Origin: Scytalidium lignicola
Lineage: Eukaryota > Ascomycota > Leotiomycetes
Assembly: GCA_002812745.2 (NCBI GenBank)
Contig: NCSJ02000004.1
Coordinates: 124,001-188,000 of the forward strand
DNA: 64,000 nt
Direction of reading: 5' to 3'
Positions 11,316 through 22,954 of the stretch are shown piece after piece. The notes under the pieces were generated by a model, which was given only the letters and a program-made list of their open reading frames with translations, made no database searches and was not told where the DNA came from. The position numbers and the translations under genes were made by a program. Numbering within the stretch: position 1 is the stretch's first letter; each line of letters begins with the position of its first letter.

Positions 11316-11676
11316 TCTTCGCAAACCAAAAATTAAAAAATCAGCTATAGAGAGGATTTTGCCATGTGAATTTGTAATAAAAACTTTTGAGACTGAATGT
11401 GTTGAAGTTCGGCTCGCGTTAAGGTGATACAGCCCTTTCGAGGGTTTTTGTTTACCTTCATCCGTATAATGTTGGGAGCAGGGAACGCATACTACGTATC
11501 TCAGGAATATGCGGGTCAATAATTATGCTAGGGCTGCATCTGCGCTAACGAGAGCTTAATCGCGTCGCTGACCCCAGTACGCGTCGGCAATTACATTGAT
11601 TTTCTCCAAAGACTTTCGATGTGGTTTACTATGCAACTGATCTCTTCTCACATATCCTAACTAATTATGATTCGAG
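11316..11676. promoter_or_regulatory. Bidirectional CUT12/ORC2 promoter with MCB-like sites
   Basis: Only 361 bp separate the divergent start codons of CUT12 and ORC2. An exact MCB core ACGCGT lies at 11579-11584 and a related TCGCGTC at 11560-11566. The MBF factor (Swi6 with Mbp1/Res) binds ACGCGT at G1/S genes in yeasts, so the two genes may be co-transcribed before S phase. Function is inferred. Confidence 0.5.
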
Positions 11677-13536
11677 ATGGTTCCGATGAAACGCAGGAAA
11701 CTCTCAAACGACGCCAACAGAACCAATACGGATATAAATGAAAGAAAAGTCTCCGATACTAAAGAGGGTAACCTTCGAGATAAACTAGATATAAGCCCTC
11801 GGAATGACCGCCTCTCTCAGTCTACGCATCCACGGGCAGTTAGCACGAGCAATGGCCTCCCCTTATCACACGACAAGGGGGATTTACTTGAGGATACCTC
11901 AAAACTTGAAATGGTAGATGTGTCCGTGGCCGCTACGCCAAAGAGAGGACGTGGGAGACCTAAAGGGAGTAGTAATAAGAATAAGCTGAATGGAACTACG
12001 CCTACCAAATTGGCATCTGAGAAGCGACTCTTTTCGACTCCCGTAAAGTTCAAAGGCCCGAACGATATCAATACCCCAAAGTTAATACGAAATGCTGATC
12101 GCTCTGCACGGCGGAAATCTACGAAAACTATCATTGAGCGGACAATTTTGGGAGGAACAACTGAAGATGATGAAGATGATGAAGAAATTGCACAGCATAT
12201 CTATAACTCCGAAAAAAATGACCAGCTAGGTCCCGATGAAGAGGATGTGGCAGGAAACATTACTAATGGTTCCGATATGCCAGTGACACCATCGAAACGA
12301 GGAAGAGGCAGGCCAAAAGGGTCAAGGAACCGCAAGCGATCACTAACTCCACCGGGAGATCTTCCACCTCATGAACTATATTTTTCACAGAATCGTGGAG
12401 GTGGTGCTAAGACATCAAATAATAATCTCTCATCTCTTAAATTGTTGGACCATGAAGAATTTTTCAGTTTGACGCACAAGTATCAAGATCGGCACTCTGA
12501 TGATCTACAATTTCTGCAGAATTTGCATGAAAAGTCTTTCAATCAATGGCAATTCGAACTCAGTCAAGAGTTTAATATATGCTTGTATGGCTGGGGTTCC
12601 AAGCGGTCTCTCGTCATGAAATTTGTGGAGCACCTCTGCGAAACCGAAAAAGATCGAACCAACAAAATAGTCATTGTGAATGGCTATGTTCAAAGTCTTA
12701 CAATTAGGGACATCTTGAACACTATTGCGAAGTCATTTTCTCGGCTTGATCGAAAACTAGGATCTCATCCTGTTGAAATGTTAGAGAATCTGGTCATCTA
12801 TCTCGAGGAGGATAGGACACAGTACATAACGCTAGTCATCCATTCCATTGACGGCCTTGCTTTACGACGACCCCAAATTCAAATAATTCTATCCCGTCTT
12901 AGTTCCCATCCGCAAATTAATCTAGTAGCATCGGCTGATCATCCTTCATTCCCACTTCTTTGGGACAGTTCACTACGCCTCACATACAACTTCTTATTCC
13001 ACGATTGTACGACATTCCAACCATATGCTGTCGAGATTGATGTTGTTGATGAAGTACATGGACTTCTTGGTAGAAATAGTAGAAGGGTTGGAGGGAAAGA
13101 GGGTGTGAGCTTTGTTCTCAAAAGTCTTCCCGAAAATGCGAAGAATCTCTTCAGGGTGTTAATAGCAGAGCAATTGGTAGTAATGGATGAAAATCCAGGA
13201 GGAATTGAAGTTCCAGGTGATGGCTACGATGATGGCTACGATGACGGCACAACTCGTGGAGGCAATTCCGGGAGTATCGATGTAGGGGTGGAATATCGAG
13301 TGTTATACCAAAAGGCCGTTGAGGAATTCATCTGCAGTAATGATATGAATTTCAGGACGTTACTAAAGGAGTTAGTATATTTCTCCCACGATACCGACAA
13401 CAGATCTTGCTAACCTTTCAGATTCCATGATCATCAAATGATACAGAGCCATAAAGATGCTATGGGAGCAGAGATACTCTCCGTGCCCTTTCGAAAGGAA
13501 GAGCTGGAAACGATATTGGAGGATATAATGTCCTGA
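11677..13536 (+). CDS. ORC2: Origin recognition complex subunit 2
   Basis: Two exons, 11677-13370 and 13422-13536, with a 51-nt intron; 602 aa. The N-terminal third is low-complexity and basic with two AT-hooks (RGRGRPKGS, near residues 90 and 207) and an acidic run near 161. The conserved ORC2 core begins near 290 with FNICLYGWGSKRSL, then IVIVNGY, a block ending HSIDGLALR and NLVASADHPSFPLLWD, followed by the winged-helix region. The second exon supplies the C-terminus (FHDHQMIQSHKDAMGAEILS), which is missing if translation runs into the intron. ORC marks replication origins and loads MCM helicase. The AT-hooks suggest direct AT-rich DNA contact, as in fission yeast Orc4. The start could instead be the ATG at 11686, giving MKRRKLSN. 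Confidence 0.9.
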
Positions 13537-14443
13537 ATATATTAACTGGTTTCATTCGTGCATCCGAACGGTTTTCCTTATATGGAATAAGTTATTCTAC
13601 ACCCGTGGCTAGGTGTTATAGAAATAAAATCATAGATTTGCTCAGGAATTATGGCGTACGTTGCAAAGAGAAGGTCTACCATTTTTGGATATTTAAGAGC
13701 AGATATGGATACCCAGGATATCTAAAGAAGTATAATAAGATGACGCTTGCATAATTAGTAGCCCTAAAATAATATCCAGATATTGACCAGTTATATCTGG
13801 TTATAGGCACGAACATTGCGCCGAAATGTGGATGATTAGAAGTCACTGTTGAATCAGAAGTAATAACCTTATTAAGCTGGAATCACGGCCTACTACACAT
13901 ATTATCATAGGGCACTGCAGAGAAGTGGAGGTACCCTCTGTCATCTATTTTGTTTAATGACATTGAACAAATTAATTACTTTAGCCTCGAAATTCCCTTT
14001 GATATCAGATGATACAAGATATTTCTTTCTTAATATTACCAAGGAATTCTTCTATAATACACGTCTCAGAGGAATAGAGGTGACACAATTTTCGTATCCT
14101 ATATTCCTGACATATTGTTTGTATGGCCATTATCCTCCTGCCTCTGACGGAAAGGAAGCGTGGGTTACGACTGGCAGACTAGAACCCCTTTTTTCTTCTC
14201 GGCAAAATATAACTTTTCTCCGTAGCTGTCACGTGCCGTAGCTTTGCTTGCAATATTGATATGTGTCCGCACCAAAGACTCCCCAACAAGCGACACCTAA
14301 TCCATAAACTTCTTCGACAGCCGCCATCACACGCACGTTCTGCAACTCCATTGCAGAGTCTGCGTGAGACTTTCTTGTCCTTCCTTAATCAATTTCTTTC
14401 TGTTCTCCACGTTTGTAAGGTTCTGTGAGACCCAACCGCCAAG
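13537..14443. other. Intergenic, ORC2 to SEC61
   Basis: This is the ORC2 3' flank and the SEC61 promoter and 5' UTR. It is AT-rich up to about 14100, then more GC-rich. A 94-codon frame at 13957-14241 has no recognisable similarity. Confidence 0.5.
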
Positions 14444-15996
14444 ATGAGTGGCCGTGAGTTCCCCATTCCACGTAACTGTCGAACTCCAATGTGTCTGGAC
14501 AATTAACTGACAGTGACTGTTAATTTTGCAGTTCGATTCCTCGACCTCATCAAGCCCTTCACGCCTATCCTCCCCGAGGTGCAGCAACCGGAGACCAAGG
14601 TTCCCTTCAATCAGAAGTTGATGTGGACTGGGCTGACCTTGTTGATCTTCCTGGTTATGAGCCAGATGCCATTGTATGGTATTGTCTCATCAGATACATC
14701 AGATCCTATGTACTGGCTGCGAATGATGCTCGCTAGCAACAGAGGAACTTTGATGGAACTTGGTATCACACCAATTATCTCATCTGGAATGGTCTTTCAG
14801 CTTCTTGCCGGTACCCACTTGATCGACGTTAACCTCGACCTCAAATCTGACCGTGAGCTATATCAAACTGCGCAAAAACTCTTTGCTCTCATCTTGTCTA
14901 TGGGTCAGGCGACAGTCTACGTCTTCACAGGTCTTTATGGTCAACCAAGCGACCTTGGTGCCGGAGTTGTCTTCCTCCTTATTCTCCAATTGGTGGTCGC
15001 CGGCTTGATTGTTATTCTTCTCGACGAACTACTCCAAAAAGGATATGGTCTTGGTAGTGGTATTTCTCTTTTCATTGCTACCAACATTTGCGAGTCAATT
15101 GTTTGGAAGGCATTCTCCCCAACAACCATTAATACTGGCCGTGGACCTGAGTTCGAAGGTGCCGTCATTGCCCTCTTCCACTTACTCTTGACATGGCCAG
15201 ATAAGCAACGTGCCCTTCAAGAAGCTTTTTACAGACAAAACCTCCCCAACATCATGAACCTTCTCGCCACCCTTGTTGTTTTCGCTGCGGTTATCTACCT
15301 CCAGGGCTTTCGTGTGGAGATCCCTGTCAAGTCCTCCCGTCAACGTGGAGCTCGAGGATCTTACCCAGTTCGCCTCTTCTATACTTCAAACATGCCTATC
15401 ATGCTACAATCCGCCTTGTCCTCCAATGTGTTTTTGATCAGCCAAATGCTCTACTCAAGATTCTCAGAGAACCTTTTAGTCCAACTGTTTGGTGTCTGGG
15501 AGCCAAAGGAGGGATCTGCTCAACTATTTGCTACCAGCGGTCTCGCATATTACATGTCTCCTCCGTTGAACTTCACTGAAGCTCTCCTCGACCCCATCCA
15601 CACTGTCATCTACATCACATATATGCTCGTTGCCTGCGCTGTCTTCTCGAAGACATGGATCGAGGTGTCTGGATCCAGCCCACGGGACGTAGCTAAGCAG
15701 CTCAAGGACCAAGGGTTGGTGATGGCCGGTCACCGAGAACAAAGTATGTACAAGGAGTTGAAGCGTATTATTCCTACTGCAGCTGCTTTCGGCGGAGCTT
15801 GCATCGGTGCACTCTCTGTTGCATCTGACTTGCTTGGAGCTCTGGGATCTGGTACCGGTATCTTACTTGCGGTTACGTAAGTGAATGAATGTATATTGAT
15901 TTGGAGACTTAGTTGCTAACTATCCTAAGCATTATTTACGGCTACTTCGAGATTGCAGCAAAGGAAGGTGATATGAGGGGTATGATTATGGCATAA
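14444..15996 (+). CDS. SEC61: Sec61 translocon alpha subunit
   Basis: Three exons: 14444-14453 (only 10 nt, encoding MSG and the first base of a Leu codon), 14532-15876 and 15930-15996; introns 78 and 53 nt; 473 aa, the usual length. Sec61 alpha is the ten-helix protein-conducting channel of the ER membrane. Visible hallmarks are [10 protein letters not shown] at the N-terminus, the plug region [54 protein letters not shown] in the ribosome-binding loop, and the C-terminal [14 protein letters not shown]. The tiny first exon means a gene finder would miss the ATG; the open frame alone appears to start with an alternative codon within intron 1. Confidence 0.96.
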
Positions 15997-17391
15997 GGTG
16001 AAATTCCATAATTGTTGTTACTTTAAGGGGCAGGCAGGCTACCTTTAGACATGATGAAGAGTCAATTGTAAGGTCAGAAAGAGTTTTGCTGACCTTGTGT
16101 ATTATCATGATACGGGATGCAGGAAAAGCGAGGAACAAAAGCATTGCATTGCGAAGGTGGGCAGGTGATCAATTTATTGCGGATCAGCCATCCTTTGTAT
16201 TTATCTATCACAAAAGTCATGTAATGGTACTTTTTGCAGATGAATTACGGAATGTCTGAATCTTGCAGGATATGCACTTTGTTCTTGGAAATTGACAAGC
16301 GGTTGAATGCGACCTAATGAGAGTGACTAAATCAGAAAAGATCTCGACCTGACTCACACTGGCCTTCTCGAAGGATTCTTTCTGGAACTCTATGACAATT
16401 CTGGTCGTAAGCGGGACTTAAATTCAGCCGTCCTAATATTCGAGAGCGCTCTCAAACTTCGGCTGTGGATCTGCTCAGTCTGCTGTTACAGTTTTTAATG
16501 TAGTTTCCTCTGTATTTATTCATCGGGAACTCCTTCCCCGAATGCTTATCGTCCAATCAGCAGCAAGGAATGTTGCGAATGTACCGTAGAGAGCGGTGTG
16601 CGTCAAGCACTGCATTCACTACATGCTGCAGTAGTGAGTCAACGACAACCTCACCCGGAGCACGGACAGTCTGGGGAGTGCCTGGATATGCACGGTGCGC
16701 GTCAGGTGCAGGTTCGTATCCCACATGTCATTGGCATGCGAGAAGGTGATGACATTTGATCATAATTAGCACCTGAAAGGATGTGAAGGAGACCTTATGA
16801 ATCCATGCCGCAATTCACAAGAGAATGCTTTCTTTAGCCACCACCAGAGGCGTTCGGACTGGTCGAGAAGCGCTATGGATATTTCAGATTGGCCTGGCCT
16901 CAAGTACTACCCTGGATCACCTTCCCAGTTCGTTCGCCGTTCGTCTACTGTTGTTGCTGTGAGGTGGGGCAAATGTAACGCCCGGACCACTTTCCCTCAT
17001 CCAAGATCGTACTTAGTAATTATAGAAGTGGGTGATCTTTGATAGAAGTTCTTTTCTTAGCACCTCTTTCTTGTTTACATTCCTCTTTCCCTCCAGGTAT
17101 TAATTGTCTACCTTGAATGGTTACACGAAAAGGCTTTATTGATTTGAAGCTTTCGTCCACCTCCACGGCGACGCGCAAGTAGCCAGAAAATGTTTGGCAA
17201 TTGCCCGGGCCCGATATGGCAAGTCGATGATATCACAAGCTGTATCCAACGCGAGTAAGTTAAAAGCCACTGCAAGGTTATCTGAAAAGTCCTGACGTGT
17301 CTGAAGTTATCTAAAACTCCTGTTTCCATTAATACTTGTTACATTATCGTTCTTCTACCTCTCTGCACAGTATATACGTCGACATGTCAAA
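15997..17391. other. Intergenic, 1.4 kb
   Basis: This is the 3' flank of SEC61 and the upstream region of the ABC transporter. An 81-codon frame at 16797-17042 has no similarity. Near the right end, CTCTGCACAG (ends at 17370) would make a good splice acceptor for an unseen first exon of the transporter. Confidence 0.45.
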
Positions 17392-20300
17392 TTGAAGAAA
17401 GAGGCGGAATACAAACCGCTTGGAAATGGTTTGAGTGATCATGCGCGTCGAGCTTCGGCTATCCAGGAGATTCCTGTTGAAGATGGGAGCGACGAGATTG
17501 AGGAAGAGGAGGAGAGCCTGACAATGGCTGGTGGTCGATTGGCTTTAGCAAAGACTACAACGAAAGGTTCTGTGGCTCAGCTGGATATCCCAACAGGACA
17601 ATACACAATAGTTATTGTCGAGCTCCTAGCTATAATTGCATTAATATCCGTTAATGCCATCGCACTGCTGACGCATGTGTATGGTGACAAAGGGACATTG
17701 ACCACGATATCTGGTATAATAGTCTGGACTTACGTTTTGATTCTTGCGAGTCTGCGGTTATTGCTATCCAATACCCGATGGAGAATCCCTAGGCTTTGGA
17801 ACAATACAGCAATTATATATGGCTGTCAATGGATATTCTCGTTGGTCATCTTTCGCTCCGCAATTATCCATCCTCGATCTCAACTTGCCCAGGTCTTGAC
17901 ATACGTTGAATTTCCCTTGATTTCGCTCCTATTCGGCATTGCATTAAATACAAGAAAAGGAAATAAGGCTGTGGTTCTGGAATGGGAAGGTGGTCTTGAA
18001 CCGTCTCGAGAACCGCTTGCGAGTCTTTTTTCGTTAGCGACGTTTGGATGGGTCGATGCCATAGTCTGGCAAGGCTATAAGAAGACCTTTGAACTACAAG
18101 ATGTCTGGAATCTAGCACCAAAAGACAAAGCTGCCCATGTCTTGGCCAATTATCGACAGTTGAAGAAAACGACGGGCCTGTCATGGCATCTGCTGAAACA
18201 CTTTCGTATGTTGCTTATTGTACAATGTCTCTATGCTGTTGTTGGAGGATTCTTTACATTTTTGCCGACACTTTTATTGAAGGCTATTTTGGAATATATA
18301 GAAGACCCGGAAAGCGCACCACGGAACGTCATCTGGCTTTAGTGAGTAGTGACCTTGGCTTATAGAAACCTACTAACTTGAAATAGTGTCATCTTACTCT
18401 CATTTACAGATATCTTACGGTCTTTCGCAGACGGACAAGCACTATGGATAGGGCGTAAAATTTCGATTAGATTAAAGGCAATAATTGTCGGAGAGATATA
18501 TGCTAAGGCGCTACGCAGAAAGGCTGCGTCAGGAAGTGACACAGTGCTAGGAGAGAAGAAAGAAAGGAAGCAAAAGCAGGACCAAAAGGATAAACAGGAT
18601 AAAAAGGATNAAAAAAGATAAACCAAACAGGGATTCAGAGAAACGGGGTTTGCTGAAGAGGGTTTCGGCTTTATTGAGCGGCGGTCAAACCGACAATAAA
18701 CCTGCGGAAGTGCTACCAACGGAAGAACTCCAGTAATGGAGGAGATTCCTTTGGAAATCTCGGACGAGCAAGCTAATGTGGGCACCATTATAAACCTGAT
18801 GTCAGTCGACTCCTTTAAACTCAGTGAGGTGACTGCTTATTTGCATTTTCTCTTTGCGTCAGCACCCACTCAACTTATCGTGGCGATTTTCCTCCTCTAT
18901 AAAATCCTTGGGCTGAGTAGTATTCCTGGCCTTATTGTCATGGCTATTCTTCTGCCAGTCAACATTGCTCTTGCCTCTGGATTTGGGAAGATACAAAAGA
19001 AGATTATGGCTGCGACGGATAAGAGGATCCACACGACTGATGAAGTTATGCAAAACATCAGGGTTATCAAGTTCTTTGCCTGGGAGAATCGCTTCAGTCA
19101 GCTTGTTAACGAGAAAAGAGCAGTTGAGCTTAAAGAACTGCGGAAGAAATACGTCTTATGGGCCTTCGCAGTAGCAATATGGAATACTGTCCCTGTTATT
19201 ATTACGTTCTTCTCTTTCATGTTCTACACCATGGTTGAAAAGAAACCGTTATATCCTTCGATTGCGTTCACAGCAATATCCCTGTTTAGCATTCTCCGTG
19301 TCCCACTTGACCAATTGGGAGACATGATCGCTCATGTGCAAGAATCGAAAGTATCGGTTGACCGTATCGAGGAATTCTTGAATGAGGAGGAAACAGAAAA
19401 GTATGATCAGTTAACTCCAGACATTACCAATGAAGATGGAGTGGAAATGATTGGCTTAAAAAATGCTACCTTTTCCTGGGGCGGCAAAGAGACGGTTAAT
19501 AGCGGCATCTCTGATGCATTCCGTCTTATGGATATTGATATACAATTTGTGATTGGGGAGTTGAACATAATTGTCGGACCTACGGGTTCTGGAAAAACTT
19601 CTCTGTTGATGGCACTGCTAGGTGAGATGACGCTAATTAAAGGCCATGTCTTCCTCCCAGGTGGATACCATCGTGAAGATGTCCGGCCTGATCCAGATAC
19701 GGGATTAACCGAAACTGTTGCTTATTGCGCACAACAGGCATGGCTTGTGAACGCTAATATCAAGGAAAACATCTTGTTTGCAGCGCCTCTAGATGAAAAC
19801 CGATACATGGAGGTTATTGTGGCCTGTGCCTTAGAGCGCGATCTTGAGATTCTAGACGCTGGTGACCAGACACTGGTGGGCGAGAAAGGAATTACTCTCT
19901 CAGGAGGCCAAAAGCAACGCATATCACTTGCACGAGCTTTATACTCGAACTCCAGACATATTCTTCTAGACGATTGTTTAAGTGCCGTTGATTCACATAC
20001 TGCAAAGTGGATCTTCGAGAAAGCGATATCTGGACCACTTATGCAGAACCGAACATGTATATTAGTCACCCACAATGTGGCTCTCTGTCTTCCTTCCTCT
20101 AAGCTTGTCGTCTGTCTAGACAATGGTAGGATTTCTATCAATGGATCCCCGGATACCATCATTGCTTCTGGAATACTAGGGGAAAGCATAGCCAAGTCAA
20201 ATACTGGCTCAGCAGCGGTTTCACGAAAACCTTCAGGGGTTGCGTTGGATGCCGATGAGAATAAAACTAATGGGCAGATTGGTAATGGTACAGCCATGAA

Positions 20301-22444
20301 AGACACTAAAGCCAAGAAACAGGATAAAGTTAGTAAGGATGCGATGGAAGAAAAAAAGGCTGAAGGTGGCGTTAAATGGGATGTTATGCTGCTTTATTTG
20401 AAATCTATGGGTCCATGGTATGCAGCTCTTAATTGAAAGCAAAATTCACACAAGGGTTCTAACGGAATATAGGTGGTTCTGGGTTATTGCGGTCATTGTA
20501 TTTGGGATTCAACAGCTGGGAACTCTAGCTACTAACGTATGGATTCGACAATGGGCAAACCAGTACGATACCGAGACTGTTTATGCTCATGCAATAACGC
20601 CAAAAAGCTTTGTGGGCAACTCGATTTCCATATCCAAAATGGCTGGCCCCTTATTGTCCAAGGTGCAACCATTGTTTGATCCAAGAAAGACATCTCTACT
20701 TGCGACAATAGCCCCAGATGTTGATGTGAAGTATTATCTTGGTATCTATGCTTTGATTGGCGTTGTTTGCATGCTAGTGGCGCTCTTCCGTGACTTCTGG
20801 CTGTTTTATGGCTCTCTTACTGCTAGTTGGAAGATCCACGAACGTTTGATGCAGTCAATCACACGAGCACAATTTAAGTTCTTTGATGTCACCCCCCTTG
20901 GAATGATTTTAAATAGGTTTAGTAAGGACATAGAAGCGGTGGACCAGGAAGTGGCCTCGGTAGCTATTGGAGTCATATCATGTGCATTGGCGATTCTGCT
21001 CACTGTCGTTCTGATCTCTACTATCACCCCTGGTTTTTTGATTGCCGCCGTGCTTATCTCTGCACTCTACTTTTTCGTTGGAAAATTCTATCTTCGATCA
21101 TCAAGAGATCTTAAGAGACTCGAATCCATACAACGGAGTCCATTGTTCCAACAGTTTGGGGAGACACTTACTGGAATTACTACCATTAGAGCGTATGGTG
21201 CTGAGCGAAGATTTATTCTGGACAATATGACAAAGGTCAACACTTATAACCGACCTTATATATATCTATGGGCAGCAAACAGATGGCTTGCATTTCGGAT
21301 AGACGTTATTGGTGATCTAGTGGCCTTCTTTGCGGGAGCCTTTGTCATCTATGGTATTGGTTCTGTCGATGCCGGTTCGGCAGGGCTGTCGCTGAGCTAC
21401 GCCATCAGTTTCACTGAGAATGTCCTTTGGCTGGTGCGATTATATTCTTACAACGAACAAAATATGAACTCAGTGGAACGTATCAAGGAATATCTTGATG
21501 TGGAGCAAGAGGCACCAGCAATAAACGAGAAGAATAGACCAGCAGCGAACTGGCCGGACCAGGGCTCGGTGGAATTTATTGGATACACAACTAGGTATAG
21601 GCCTGACTTGGAGCCGGTCCTGCGAGATGTCAGCTTCAAGATTAATCCTCTTGAGAAAGTCGGCATTGTTGGTCGAACTGGTGCTGGCAAGAGTTCTCTG
21701 GCTCTTGCATTATTCCGGGGCCTTGAAGCTGAGGCTGGGAAAATCCTTATAGATGATGTTGACATTAGTCTCATTGGATTACAGGATCTTCGAGAATCGA
21801 TTACCATTGTGCCACAAGATCCAACACTATTTACAGGTACAATACGGAGCAATCTAGATCCTTTTGGCCTCTTCACAGATGAAGATATTTTCACTACGCT
21901 GCGCCGTGTCCATCTAATAGGACCTTCGGCGCCATCAACACGTCCCACAAGCCCTGGTCCTGCTACATCTACTACTGCTGTGGAACCAGGCACCGGTACC
22001 ACTACACCCATAACAAATAAAAACATCTTCCTCAATCTTTCCTCTCCCGTTAGCGAATCAGGGAGCAACCTCTCCCAAGGTCAACGACAACTTCTCTGCC
22101 TTGCACGAGCCCTTCTCAAAAACCCAAAGGTCCTAATGATGGATGAAGCCACCGCTTCAATCGACTATAACACTGACTCCAAGATCCAAGAGACTATTCG
22201 TGAACTAAACAGCACGATCATCACTATCGCCCATCGTTTGCAGACAATTGTGGACTACGATAAGGTGCTTGTGCTCGACAAGGGTCGTGTGGTAGAATAT
22301 GGGCATCCATGGGAGTTATTGAAGAAGCAAGGCGATGACGCAGTATTTAGAGGTATGTGCGAGATGAGTGGGGATCTAGAGGCTCTGAAGAAGGCCGCTA
22401 AGAGTGCTTGGGATGCCGGAAGGCTGGTAGACGTGGACGAATAG
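17392..22444 (+). CDS. ABC-C family multidrug transporter, YOR1-like; frame disturbed
   Basis: Full-size exporter with order TMD1-NBD1-TMD2-NBD2. Exons: 17392-18341; 18387 to 18683 or beyond; 18734-20417; and 20473-22444. The first intron carries a perfect TACTAAC branch site (18371-18377). NBD1 has Walker A GPTGSGKTS (near 19577), signature LSGGQKQR and Walker B ILLDDCLSAVD. NBD2 has GRTGAGKSS (near 21672), LSQGQRQ and VLMMDEATASID; the NBD1 Walker B ends in Asp, where NBD2 has the catalytic Glu, a degenerate site 1 typical of ABC-C. Three problems: no in-frame ATG at the 5' end (the ATG at 17384 meets TGA after three codons, while the first in-frame ATG is 17524); an N at 18610 that must be dropped; and a frame change at about 18684-18733, explained either by a 50-nt intron with a poor GTCAAA donor or by a one-base deletion. 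With the intron and without N the frame closes at about 1,633 codons. Confidence 0.8.
18610..18610. other. Ambiguous base N in the ABC transporter
   Basis: It lies in an A-rich, Lys/Asp-repeat linker. Removing the N keeps the frame open (KDKKDKPNRDSEK); counting it as a base gives a stop three codons later. Confidence 0.6.
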
Positions 22445-22954
22445 TTGAGAAGGTGGATGTATTTGCATATTTATTTCTTGTATCTATATTTTTATTTAAA
22501 AACGGGATCAGGATACATGAGGTACATGCATTATGGATATATACTGTCTATACTTGTGAGGATTATTATTTACTCTTTTCAATTCACCATAGTTCCATGC
22601 GTGCGTGCCTTTTGTTGGAAGCTTGCCGCGGCAGAGATATCCCCTATTCACCTCATTGAAAGGCAGTTCTGCATTGCTCCACCTAACTTGTTCGACGAGT
22701 TTCTGCCGATTTATTTGCTGAGGTCATTCCTTGGTGAAGAACCCATTTAGGCAGTCTCTTTAGTGTCATCAAGATTATGCTCCGTCTTCGGTACAGAGCT
22801 GCGGACAGCTTTGTGCCTAACCGTTGCTTAGGAGTGAGGAACGTCCTTGACAGACCCAGTCTGCATTCTTCCAACTGTGACAGATAATCGCCGATTTCAG
22901 GAAATACTGTCGCCGGCCTAATTCCTAAATTACAGTTGTTGCCTTCTTCTGCAT
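22445..22954. other. Intergenic, convergent 3' ends
   Basis: This lies between the ABC transporter stop and the stop of the minus-strand membrane protein. Small open frames on both strands have no recognisable similarity. Confidence 0.5.

Noticed and set aside
13957..14241. 94-codon plus ORF upstream of SEC61
   Set aside because: No similarity, and it lies in an AT-rich flank.
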